DNA from: Tetramitus jugosus
Taxonomy: Eukaryota; Heterolobosea; Eutetramitea; Acrasida; Vahlkampfiidae
Reading direction: 5' to 3'
Assembly: GCA_937625935.1 (NCBI GenBank)
Contig: OW569372.1
Coordinates: 372,001-436,000, forward strand
DNA: 64,000 nucleotides
The notes below the pieces were generated by a model that saw nothing but the letters and a program-made list of their open reading frames with translations, did no database searches and had not been told where the DNA came from. Below, one piece after another: positions 30,786-39,842 of the stretch. Made by a program: the position numbers and the translations under genes. Position 1 is the stretch's first letter, and each line of letters opens with the position of its first letter.

Positions 30786-31115
30786 TTACAATGTTTTAGA
30801 GTATGTGTTGGTTTCACCATGGTCTCTCAAGTGTTTTTGAATTCTATCGTCTTGTTGGATGCGAGCTTTCATTGTGGAATCAATCTTCACTTTGCCAGAG
30901 GAGTCTAGACTTTCACTTCCCTCCTTGGCAATGTTTTGAATATAGTCCTTATCATCCATTTGGATCTTTTGTTCACTCACTTCTTTTTGGAACACTTCCT
31001 CAGCTTTCTCATACTTCTGACCAATAAATCTGACTTGTTGCTGCTGTTGATAGACCTTGGAAGTTAATCGACGAAGAAGATAGACTCGCTTCATGCTGTT
31101 CAATAGAGTGGTCAT
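30786..31115 (-). CDS. Small mitochondrial hypothetical protein, 109 aa
   Basis: ATG 31113-31115. Residues 1-30 (Arg, Leu, Ser, no acids; LLNSMKRVYLLRRL, then VRFIG) make a convincing mitochondrial presequence. The mature part is a charged helix (KYEKAEEVFQKEVSEQKI) followed by a hydrophilic tail. The mix of basic and acidic helix resembles small respiratory-complex accessory proteins, but I cannot name a family. The stop TAA (30786-30788) shares one base with an AATAAA at 30781-30786. Confidence 0.6.
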   Translation of the reverse strand: MTTLLNSMKRVYLLRRLTSKVYQQQQQVRFIGQKYEKAEEVFQKEVSEQKIQMDDKDYIQNIAKEGSESLDSSGKVKIDSTMKARIQQDDRIQKHLRDHGETNTYSKTL

Positions 31116-31814
31116 GGTTGTGATCTGATTTTCAATTGCTTGTGATTCTGTCTATTTGAGTACCGAAGAGAGATCTGGATCATTTATGGTTTGGCCGATC
31201 CAGATCTCGAGATTCCAGTATCTGAGAATTGGTTTTTGACCTTCTTGTGTCATTTCATTCAATAGTAAGTTCACTCCTTCTCCTTCATTTTCAACTTATG
31301 TCTGAGGGCTGTGTTATTGTTGTCTGTTTCATGGCTTCTTCTTGTACAGGAAATTTCAATTACACAACATCTCTGATGTTGGGTCGATAGTTTTCTAAAA
31401 GGATCTCACATTTTCTGGCCTCGAGGAGCTCTGTTGCATAAATTGTACGCCCACATGAAAAAATTGAAGAAGTTGCTACCTGACTCAACCGCGCAGGTTA
31501 TGGGATCCAATTTCTGTCGGGCACTCCAAAAATAGTTTGCTAAAGCATTTCACAAATGTTCTGAAGAAGTAAGAGTTGGTTGTCTTTTCCGTCACCCAAA
31601 GAAGCCTCTGTGGGTCCTTGCAACACACGATGACAGAGCTACCAATTCGGGACGACATTTCTGATGATTATTAATAATAAAACACTATTTTTTTAACACA
31701 TGTTGATCCGGTTGTTATTCTTGTTAATGTTGTGTGAAGATCTTCAGATCATTTAAAGTCTCTCATTGTTTCTTCAAATACAAAACACTAACATTATTGT
31801 ATATACACTGAAAC
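31116..31814. promoter_or_regulatory. Divergent upstream region, about 700 bp
   Basis: Separates the minus-strand mitochondrial gene from the plus-strand coiled-coil gene. AT-rich near 31660-31710 (ttattaataataaaacac). No gene recognised. Confidence 0.4.
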
Positions 31815-32378
31815 ATGGGAAAAGACAAGAAGGACAAGAAAGACAAGAAGAAGAAGGAGAAGTACTATGACTCTGACGATGTATTAGAGAAGGTTGAGAG
31901 ACAGCTCGATAAACTTGAGGTTCGATTGGACACAAAAGTTGAAAAATTGAAGGGAAAGATCGACAAGAAGGTTGATCATCACCTGGAGCAAAAAGTAGAG
32001 GAATGCCTTGCAAAACAATTGAATGAACGAGTTCAAAAGAAGGTCTCCAAGAAACTACTGAAGAGAATTGACAAGGTTGAGGACTCACTCGAGGATAGAT
32101 TGGAACAGTTAGAAGACAAGTTGGAGAAGGTGGAGGAATTGGAAGATCGACTGGACAAGTTTGAGAGAATCATGGGCAAGTTCGGAGACAAGATGGAGAA
32201 ACTTATTGTATCCTTGAACAAGAAGGACTCTTCTCGTACCAAGGCGTTGACCAAGGAGGATGAATTGGAACAAAGGATTGACAATATTGGTTCTTCGGAC
32301 AGGAACAAGAGATCATTCCCTTCTGAAGATGCCTCCTATCGAGATATTCTCACTTCAGATACGAGCCAATCCTCTTAA
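31815..32378 (+). CDS. Lysine-rich coiled-coil protein, 187 aa
   Basis: ATG 31815. The first 17 residues are almost all Lys and Asp (GKDKKDKKDKKKKEK). Residues 22-140 form one long heptad-patterned helix rich in Leu, Val, Lys, Glu and Asp (repeats of the type LDKLEVRLDTKVEKL and VEELEDRLDKFERI). The tail is Ser/Asp-rich. No enzymatic motif. It should form a dimeric or trimeric rod. Such proteins are often cytoskeletal or scaffold parts; no family can be assigned because coiled coils match many unrelated proteins. Confidence 0.7.
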   Translation: MGKDKKDKKDKKKKEKYYDSDDVLEKVERQLDKLEVRLDTKVEKLKGKIDKKVDHHLEQKVEECLAKQLNERVQKKVSKKLLKRIDKVEDSLEDRLEQLEDKLEKVEELEDRLDKFERIMGKFGDKMEKLIVSLNKKDSSRTKALTKEDELEQRIDNIGSSDRNKRSFPSEDASYRDILTSDTSQSS

Positions 32379-32821
32379 TAAATGGACACTTCAATTCAAC
32401 CTGAATCTAGTCGTTGTGTAAGAGCCAAAGGATTTGTAAACATGGAAAGGCGTCGCTCGGTGCGTGAAAAAGATTTGCTGGGACAAGATCGCGCGAAGCT
32501 CTTGTTGGAACTCGCGAGTTGGAAAGGTCATTTAGAGGTATCTGGTAGCACGGAGAATTTTCACACGCCCCAAACAAAAATCTTCTAGGTCTGAAGTGGC
32601 TGGAGGGACTGTCAGTCAGTGTCGATCTGAATCATCCATCGAACTTCTTTTCTTGATTTGATTCAATCGCATGAAGAGCCCCACACAACAATCACACACA
32701 CGAACCTCTTTGCTTTGTGAAGAACTGCGAGTCAACCGTTTAACAGTCATCGCACACACAACCAAACTCTTTTACCAAAACAAAACTAACAACCAAAACC
32801 AACAAATTAGCAAAAAAAACA
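32379..32821. promoter_or_regulatory. Upstream region with A/C-rich leader
   Basis: 443 bp before the alpha-oxoamine synthase. The last 140 bp are A/C-rich and nearly G-free on the plus strand (acacacaaccaaactc), as before several other strongly coded genes. A 68-codon frame at 32382 is not convincing. Confidence 0.5.
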
Positions 32822-34180
32822 ATGGCAACAGAAGCAGCAGCAACATCAGAAGCAAACAAACAGCCCCAATCATTGGGTCATGCTCTGGTCAACTACGCAG
32901 TCAAGGAACTCAACCTGCCAGCAAGTGATGACTTTCCAAAGGTGTTTGGACAAGTCAAGGATCTGTTGACATTTGTGGGCATGTGGCCTCATCAGATTGA
33001 AATGGTCTCGCTCACACCTACAACGGTGCGCATTGGAAAGGACGTCAAGACACTCATGTCATCCTACAGTTACCTAAGTCTCGGTATGAATCAGAGTATG
33101 ATTGAAGCTGGTGAACAAGCAGGTAGAAAATACAGTTGTTTGCCAGGAACAAGAGTCATGTGTGGCACCAGTGAAATTCACACACAATTGGAAAAAAAAG
33201 TGGCAAGCTTTTATGGAAGAGATGATGCCGTAGTGTTTAGCTCTACCTACTTGGCCAATATTTCTACCCTGACTGCTGTCATTTCCAAGTGCGATGTCAT
33301 TGTGGCTGATCAATTCATTCATCAGTCCTTGAGAGACGGTTGTACATTGAGTGGTGCGCGATTCGAAAAGTTTAGACATGCCCAGTTGGATCAAGCGGAG
33401 GAGATTTGCAGAAAATTGCGGGAAGATGAAAAGTTTACAGCAGGAATCTTTTTGGTGGTTGATTCCGTGTATTCCATGGACGGAGATATTCTGGACCTTC
33501 CAGCTGCGAGAGCGCTGTGCGACAAGTACAATGTGGTGCTCATTGTGGATGAGTGTCATGCGTTGGGTGTGATTGGTAAGACTGGAAAGGGTATCGAAGA
33601 GCACTTTAACATGCCAAACTCCATTGATCTCATCACTTCATGCTTTAGCAAATCATTGGCTTGCACTGGTGGTTTCGTCACAGGAAGCAAGAAGCTTGTC
33701 AACTTGATTCGCTACTTGGGCAGAGCTCCAATGTTCAGCGTTCCTCTCTGTGCTTACAATTGTGGTCAAGCTATGAGAGCATTGGAGATTTTGGAGACGA
33801 CACCTTCATTGGTGGAGACTCTGCAGTCCAATGCTGACTACTTTAAGCAGCAATTGGTTGAAAATGGTTTCAATATTGGTCTGTCAAACACTGCGATCGT
33901 TCCATTGATTGTCGGTCACGAAAGAAAAGTAATCATGTTGTTCAAGCACTTGTTTGACAATGGATTCTTTGCTTGTGTGGTCACGCATCCTGCTGTGCCA
34001 ATGAACATGGCTAGACTTCGTTTGATTATGACTGTGGATCACACCAAGGACGACGTGGACCGATTCGTTTCCTGTTTGAAGGAATTTGAGGGAATGTATT
34101 CATTGATGGAGCAACAATTCCAAAAGAATATTGCAAAGCAACCACAAGCGTCGGAGTCAACTGAAGAATTTGGAATGTAA
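32822..34180 (+). CDS. Alpha-oxoamine synthase family PLP enzyme, serine palmitoyltransferase-like
   Basis: 452 aa, ATG 32822. A fold-type I PLP enzyme of the alpha-oxoamine synthase group: SYSYLSLGMN near the start, SCLPGTRVMCGTSEIHTQLE, DECHALGVIGKTGKG with PLP-contacting Asp243 and His246, and the Schiff-base Lys277 in CFSKSLACTGGFV. The family motif DEAHS has Cys for Ala and HALG for HSxG. The group condenses an amino acid with an acyl-CoA (serine palmitoyltransferase, KBL, ALA synthase, AONS). No N-terminal membrane helix is seen, unlike eukaryotic SPTLC subunits, so it resembles soluble bacterial SPT or KBL. The substrate pair is not settled. Confidence 0.85.
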   Translation: MATEAAATSEANKQPQSLGHALVNYAVKELNLPASDDFPKVFGQVKDLLTFVGMWPHQIEMVSLTPTTVRIGKDVKTLMSSYSYLSLGMNQSMIEAGEQAGRKYSCLPGTRVMCGTSEIHTQLEKKVASFYGRDDAVVFSSTYLANISTLTAVISKCDVIVADQFIHQSLRDGCTLSGARFEKFRHAQLDQAEEICRKLREDEKFTAGIFLVVDSVYSMDGDILDLPAARALCDKYNVVLIVDECHALGVIGKTGKGIEEHFNMPNSIDLITSCFSKSLACTGGFVTGSKKLVNLIRYLGRAPMFSVPLCAYNCGQAMRALEILETTPSLVETLQSNADYFKQQLVENGFNIGLSNTAIVPLIVGHERKVIMLFKHLFDNGFFACVVTHPAVPMNMARLRLIMTVDHTKDDVDRFVSCLKEFEGMYSLMEQQFQKNIAKQPQASESTEEFGM

Positions 34181-34803
34181 AAACATAATTTATAGTGTAA
34201 CAGAGAAATAAAAGGGGAGAGTCACAACTTTTGATGATTCTCTGAAACAATCAATCAGCCTTTTACCGAAACATTTGTTTTTCTTTGACCAAAGCCATCG
34301 ATTCACGCTATTCGTGGTCAATCCTCGTCGTGTTTGGCCTCACGGTATTGATGCACTCATTGCGTTGGCACAAGTTCACCAGTCTTCATTCGGTAACCCT
34401 TTTCTCTAAAAAAAATTGAAGCAATTCGACGTGAGGAGTTGCCCGTTTCGTCCAATTCCGACAGGACATTTAGATAACACGCTAATTTACAGTGTGTGAA
34501 CTCTGAGGACTTTGATTAAAACCTAGATAATTTTTATTCAGAGAATGTGACTTATGAGTCATACATTGTCTTATGGCAGCGTTGTGTGTCGCACCTCTCA
34601 ACTCCTCAGATAACGAAGAGTGAGCCGTTTGGACAACACTTTGATGTTCGTAAAGGCGCTTGTCGCGGTCAAAATAACTTTTGCGCGATTCGCCGCCCCT
34701 TTCGGACAATAATGAAAAGCTTTGACCAGATGAGGGAACCCTATTCCGTTTTTTCCCTCTGGAAGCTCTTTCAGAGACAAGCAGGATAGTGAAAGGAAAT
34801 GCG
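34181..34803. other. Intergenic between convergent genes, no gene seen
   Basis: 623 bp. A 111-codon minus-strand frame (34482-34817) starts at an ATG but has no coding character or partner domain. An AATAAA at about 34205 can serve the PLP-enzyme gene. Confidence 0.4.
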
Positions 34804-35619
34804 TTATATCCGGACATTCAATCTGACGCGTCTCGTAATGAGAATCGTCCTTGTCTGAGTCTTTGTCACCACACGCTTTCTTATTCCCAGTCCTCCTGCT
34901 GCTGCGGAAGCATGATTGCTTGTTCTCTTTTCAGTAGCTTGAGCTTCTCCTTCTGCTCTCTGTTGTTGTTGTTGCTCAGTTCCATCCAAAGTCACCAACT
35001 CAAAGTGTGTAATGGTTTGCTTGGTCAATTGCATCACAATCTGATACTGTGTAAGCATCATTTCACGAACAATCGATGTTGTTGGCTTGTATGGATTGCA
35101 TTGTCTTGAAAAGGCAGGAATATTGTGGGATGATGAGGCAGGAGAGTCACATGGCTTGAGAGAGTAAAGTGGAAGCACGTATTGGAATGTCTCAGAGTGA
35201 ACAATGGGTTGAATAATGGGAATTCCATTGTTGTTATCCTGAGTGTTGCTATTGTTGTTATTCAGAGAAGGATCACACTCTGAATCAGTCATTTGTTGTT
35301 GTTGTTGTTGATAAATGGAAGGATCATTGTTGTTATCCAAATACTTGATTTTTTGAGGTTGCTCTTCTTGGTCAAACAATTGCTTCTTGACTTGGTGCAA
35401 AAATTGTTTGCCAATGGATGATGGATCATGATATTGTTGAGCAAATTTGGATGACTTGTGGATACCACCACTACTCTTGTCATTGGCTCTTGTTGTAGTG
35501 TTATTGTTGGATGACGACGAAGAGTTGTTGTTATCACTGCTGTTGTTGTTTGCAGTGGTGCTGTGATGGTTGTTTTGATGTGGGCCGTTATTTGTAGTAG
35601 TGCTTGTTCTCTTGACCAT
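34804..35619 (-). CDS. Asn/Gln-rich hypothetical protein, 271 aa
   Basis: ATG 35617-35619. The first 130 residues are low complexity (Asn, Ser, Gln, Thr, His). A more ordered part follows (about 140-215): FQYVLPLYSLKPCDSP, then REMMLTQYQIVMQLTKQTITHFELVTL. The last 40 residues are basic and could be read-through beyond a missed donor site, so the C-terminus is uncertain. No family recognised. Possibly a regulatory or RNA-binding protein by composition only. Confidence 0.55.
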   Translation of the reverse strand: MVKRTSTTTNNGPHQNNHHSTTANNNSSDNNNSSSSSNNNTTTRANDKSSGGIHKSSKFAQQYHDPSSIGKQFLHQVKKQLFDQEEQPQKIKYLDNNNDPSIYQQQQQQMTDSECDPSLNNNNSNTQDNNNGIPIIQPIVHSETFQYVLPLYSLKPCDSPASSSHNIPAFSRQCNPYKPTTSIVREMMLTQYQIVMQLTKQTITHFELVTLDGTEQQQQQRAEGEAQATEKRTSNHASAAAGGLGIRKRVVTKTQTRTILITRRVRLNVRI

Positions 35620-36024
35620 GGTTTGATTTTGGGATTATGGTTTCAATATGTAAGGAGGTACTCGGTAAGTTGGTACTGGGGTTGGTAGTAGTGGTTGTTG
35701 GTTGGGGGTTTGAGCTGTTTTCTTTTGTTGATATTTCACAAAGGCTACAGTCAAGTTTGCAGCGTTTTATGGGCAAATTGGTTTCTTTCCGGTCCGGTAC
35801 CCTTTTGTACATCGGAAAAAGCGAAGGGGCAGTGCGTAGGGTCCAAAAAACATCGGTGTTTGCTTTTGCGACACAAACGAAAATCTCCTAACGATTCGGA
35901 GCGGATTTTCAGTTAAGCCTCTTCCTGGACGAATTTGCGCGATCAATATTCGGCGCCTTAGGACCAAAATGGCTGGATTCACCGAAACTGGGTTATTCTC
36001 CTTGAGCGTGGAATACCGCGACTT
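35620..36024. other. Intergenic, no gene seen
   Basis: 405 bp between the Asn-rich gene's start and the APC7 stop, both on the minus strand. Short frames on both strands have no recognised product. Confidence 0.4.
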
Positions 36025-38064
36025 TCAGGGATATTGGTTATCGTTGAGATACGGTTCTTCCTCATCGAAGCCGCTCCTATTATTGTTCACATCACCAGGT
36101 TGCATCAATAACTCTAGTTCCTCCAGCAGACGCGTCGCTTGTTCGTTATGCGGGTTGAGATGAAGTGCATTGTGCAAATGGACAGACGCTTCTGTGTGAT
36201 CGCCAGATTTTATACACAGCTCGCCCAGTTTCATATGAAGGTTGTCCGTGTTGTGCTTCTGCAACTGCTCCTTAATCATCTGGATGGCACGAGGAATATT
36301 GTTGTTCCGTGATTCCACCTCGGCGAGTCCCAGAATTGCTTCTTCGATGCCAATCATCCTCGGTGTTTCTTCCTCCTTTTGGCAAAGCTGAATCGCTTTT
36401 TGAAATTGAGCTCTGGCGAGTTCTCTTGTGTCCGCTCTGGTATTCAGAACTGCCCCGAGCAAAATGGCGCTCTTAAAATGATAGGGATGGAGTTTTTGAG
36501 CCATGGTTGCAGCTGCCTTGGCGTCCTGTAGTTGAGGAATTGCCATGTAACATCCAACTAAACCTTGATATATCCGTATATCTCTACTAAAGTAGTGAAC
36601 CTTGTGATAGCATGAGACAGCCTCTGAAAACTTGCCCAGTATAGTCAGAACATTGGCTTTGACCAGATAACCAATCACAAACTTGTCATTCAGGTCAATC
36701 GATTTTTGAGCAAATTTCAATGCTTTGTCATTGTGTCCCTTGGACTCGAAATGAATGGCCAAGGTTGCCCATGTCTCAGGTGCACATTTGCTATTGTTCA
36801 ACAAGCGGAATGCCAGATCTTGCAGTTCTGTACTCTTATTGTCTCGTCGCAGTAACAGTGCATAGGATGCCATCTCGCACGTCACTGTTTCATCAATGCT
36901 TTTCACCTTTTCGAACAAATCCTTGGCTACATTGATATCCAGTAATCGGGATCGGCATTCTGCAATGTAAGCCAACACATCTGGATTGTTTGGAAAGATT
37001 TGATTCATGCACTCGTATGACTTCATTGCAACTGGTTGGTCAATAGAAAAAGCAACAGCAATACCGATGGCAACAACAATTATTATAACTATGGTTAAAT
37101 CAAATACCTAGGAAAACACAACACTATCCACCAATAATAACATTATCAACATACCTTTAAATTTGTGATGTTTCTTGGCATATGTCGCGTCAATGTAATG
37201 ATGGATCCATCGATGGAAAGGATTCGATGCTTCATTCGGGTACAATTGTTTCACTTCGTTCACCTGGGCACCAGATAGATTGACAAGCTGAGCGACAGCA
37301 TGGAGAGAATAGGGATTCATCTTCAACACGTTCTGGAACGATGGAATCGCGAGTGGACTTGCCTTCTTCTCATAAATTTCACCCATCTTCATGTGTACAC
37401 TCATGGATCGGTTCTCCAGAGGCATGGACTCAAACTGTGGGCTCAAATAAGAAGGAACAGAAGCAACAAACATATCAACATTAAAAAAAAGACATCAACA
37501 AGGTTAGAAAGGATCAGACGAAACTCGTTCTGGACAAGAAAAACAACTCAAACGTACACTCTTGAGCGCATGATCCGTTTGATTCGCTTCCAATTGACAC
37601 CAGGCCAACAATTCTACTGATTCCCACAGGCGATCCGAAGCATTCGAAGCTGCAATCACATCTACAGTACTGCCCATCGAATTGGCATCACTTTGCAATA
37701 GAGATATAGATTGAGTCAAATACAGGATGGCTCTCATGGGTTCATTGGAGTGTCGCAACGCAACTGCATATTCGTAAACAATTTGACAAAAAATGGCAAA
37801 ATCTCCAACGCGATAATGGTCACTCAACAGTTGGAGAGCCATCTGTGAAATGGCACCACTGTTGTCGCATGATGACATGAAAAAGGATGGCATGATATTG
37901 CTTCCTCCTCTCGATGATTGTTGCTGATGACGCATCTTCATAATGGACTGAAAGCTAGCAGTGACGAGCATATTGCCCAGTATGCATGCTGATTGGTATT
38001 GTTTTTGGGAGTTGAGATCTTTGAGGCTTGTGAGAAGCTGGGTGATTCCATGTGGGTCATTCAT
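36025..38064 (-). CDS. APC7: Anaphase-promoting complex subunit 7 (TPR protein), two introns
   Basis: Exons 38064-37558, 37434-37155 and 37031-36025; two 123-nt introns (phase 0, donor GTACGT; phase 1, donor GTATGT); 597 aa. The start is the ATG of MNDPHGITQLL. The chain is built of TPR-type helix pairs. The middle follows animal APC7 closely: FESMPLENRSMSVHMKMGEIYEKK, NPYSLHAVAQLVNLSGAQV, ALKFAQKSIDLNDKFVIGYLVKANVL, and the last repeat HLHNALHLNPHNEQATRLLEEL. APC7 is a scaffold subunit of the APC/C ubiquitin ligase that drives mitotic exit. It is missing from yeasts, so its presence is informative. Divergent from WDR34 with 156 bp between. Confidence 0.88.
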
Positions 38065-38220
38065 TGTTTTTGTATGACACAACAAATCAGATTTTCTTGT
38101 TGTTGAATTTTTTGAACGAGAGAAAAATGGCGGCAAACAAAAAACGGCGGGTCGAAGGAATCCGCTCACAGAGCTACGAAAAACAAGAATTGAATTCAAG
38201 AGATTCACAGGAAGGATAAG
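38065..38220. promoter_or_regulatory. Shared divergent promoter, APC7 / WDR34
   Basis: 156 bp separates the two start codons, so the cell-cycle gene and the dynein-2 gene must share promoter space. No motif is obvious. Confidence 0.45.
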
Positions 38221-39834
38221 ATGATTGGAAGTTCCAAAAAATTTGTTTCATTTAACGATCCAGATTGTGCAAAACTTGCAATTAAAAGCAGTTGGAGGTC
38301 TAACAAACCACCGAGGTCTCTCTCAGTTCAAACAGAAGATATCGATTTGTATGAATGCGAAATTCAAACAGATTTCTCTTCCATGCTCAATAGTTATTCC
38401 GTGGAGAATGAAGCATGTAGGAATGTGGACGTACAAACAGATAATTTAGTTGATGTGATGGGTGGAATGATAAATGACAATGTCTTTTCAAGTGAAGAAG
38501 AGGAATCGAGCTTGAAACAATTCTTGGATCGGATGATTCCTCTGATGCTCGGTCAATTGACTGAGAACGAAAATTCTCATGCATTTGATGATTATGATGT
38601 CAATTGGAGCGAGGAAATTGACTCGATTAGTTGTTTGCATCAGTTACAATTGCCTGAGAGTGTGCGAAGTAAATACAAGCAGAAGCCACTAGCATGCACG
38701 GATATATCATGGAATAGCACAGGAAACTTACTTGCAGTATCATATGGAAGAATCAATCATGTTGGCTGGTGTTTGGAAAGCGGATATATAGCTATATGGA
38801 ACATTTATGATGTAAATAGTCCCGATCAACCGTATGTGATTGAGGTTGAGGAGAGTTATGCCATGAAAGTTGCTTTTCATCCTCTCTCGCACAATATGTT
38901 GGGAGTAGGAACGTATGATGGAAGTATCAAAGTGTATTCATTGCATCTGGACACAGGCAGCGATACGTTGATGGCAAGTTCTCAAATTAGCAACAGTTCG
39001 CATCGAGATGCAATCAATTCATTAATATGGTTGTCACATCGTAAGGATCGAAGTAAAACATTGTTATGTAGTATGGGTGGTGATGGAAAAATCCTCTTGT
39101 GGGATCCTGAAGGAAGTATGGCACAACCAATCGCTGGATACTCGTTCTGTTATCCGAACAAGAGCATCCCTCTTGGAGGCAGTTGTCTCTCATTCGTCAA
39201 TATACATGCTGGAACGAACCTGGCACGCAAATATTTTGTGTCAACTGACGATCATTTCATAGTCGGAACTCAAATTGGCGAGGTTCATAAGGCCATATTT
39301 TCTAACTCTAGCTTAATCGAGACTAGAGACACAAAGATGAATACGCCACTGAAGATTCGACAGAACTCGTTGGCATTTTCTTTTGATACTTCGATTGGAT
39401 TCGTTCACAATGTAGATTCATCTCCCTGGGATAAAAATGTGTTTTTGACATGCAGTTCCAATGGTATGGTTCAAGTTTATAATGTCTATCAAAAGCAAGA
39501 TATCATCGCTGTTCAGCCATCGGGAGACCAACAGTTCCTATATGATGCCAAATGGTCTCCTTTTAGACCTCTGGTGTTTGCGTGTGTATCTAATGACGGG
39601 CACTTATTCTTTTATGATCTTGATCATTCGATCGCAGATCCAGTCGCTGACATTCATGTAAACGAGGATTCCACTGCTTTGACTGTTGTCAGATTCAGTC
39701 CTAAATTTAGAGAATACCTCGTGACAGGAGATGTAAGAGGCATTGTAAAGGTTTGGCAGCTGAATGACATGCTGTCAACCATACAAAGCAAGGAGATTCA
39801 AAAGTCCAAATACTTGTTTCAAACAGTAAATTAG
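38221..39834 (+). CDS. WDR34: Dynein-2 intermediate chain WDR34-type WD40 protein
   Basis: 537 aa, ATG 38221. The N-terminal 100 residues are acidic and disordered with three QT(E/D) motifs (SVQTED, EIQTDF, DVQTDN), the kind of site that binds dynein light chains. From about 150 there are WD40 blades: DISWNSTGNLLAVSYG, SGYIAIWNIYD, VAFHPLSHNMLGVGTYDGSIKVYSL, SMGGDGKILLWDP, FLTCSSNGMVQVYNV, FACVSNDGHLFFYDL and VTGDVRGIVKVWQL. The layout matches dynein intermediate chains, and HNVDSSPWDKNVFLTCSSNG is closest to WDR34/FAP133. It would work in retrograde intraflagellar transport. A cytoplasmic dynein-1 intermediate chain is the alternative. Confidence 0.8.
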   Translation: MIGSSKKFVSFNDPDCAKLAIKSSWRSNKPPRSLSVQTEDIDLYECEIQTDFSSMLNSYSVENEACRNVDVQTDNLVDVMGGMINDNVFSSEEEESSLKQFLDRMIPLMLGQLTENENSHAFDDYDVNWSEEIDSISCLHQLQLPESVRSKYKQKPLACTDISWNSTGNLLAVSYGRINHVGWCLESGYIAIWNIYDVNSPDQPYVIEVEESYAMKVAFHPLSHNMLGVGTYDGSIKVYSLHLDTGSDTLMASSQISNSSHRDAINSLIWLSHRKDRSKTLLCSMGGDGKILLWDPEGSMAQPIAGYSFCYPNKSIPLGGSCLSFVNIHAGTNLARKYFVSTDDHFIVGTQIGEVHKAIFSNSSLIETRDTKMNTPLKIRQNSLAFSFDTSIGFVHNVDSSPWDKNVFLTCSSNGMVQVYNVYQKQDIIAVQPSGDQQFLYDAKWSPFRPLVFACVSNDGHLFFYDLDHSIADPVADIHVNEDSTALTVVRFSPKFREYLVTGDVRGIVKVWQLNDMLSTIQSKEIQKSKYLFQTVN

Positions 39835-39842
39835 ATCCTGCT

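Noticed and set aside
32382-32588. 68-codon frame right after the coiled-coil gene
   Set aside because: Only 3 bp from the preceding stop, no homology seen, and it lies where the 3' UTR and the next promoter should be.
34482-34817. 111-codon minus-strand frame with an ATG start
   Set aside because: It overlaps the end of the Asn-rich gene by 14 bp and has no domain, signal or sensible composition. Kept as intergenic.
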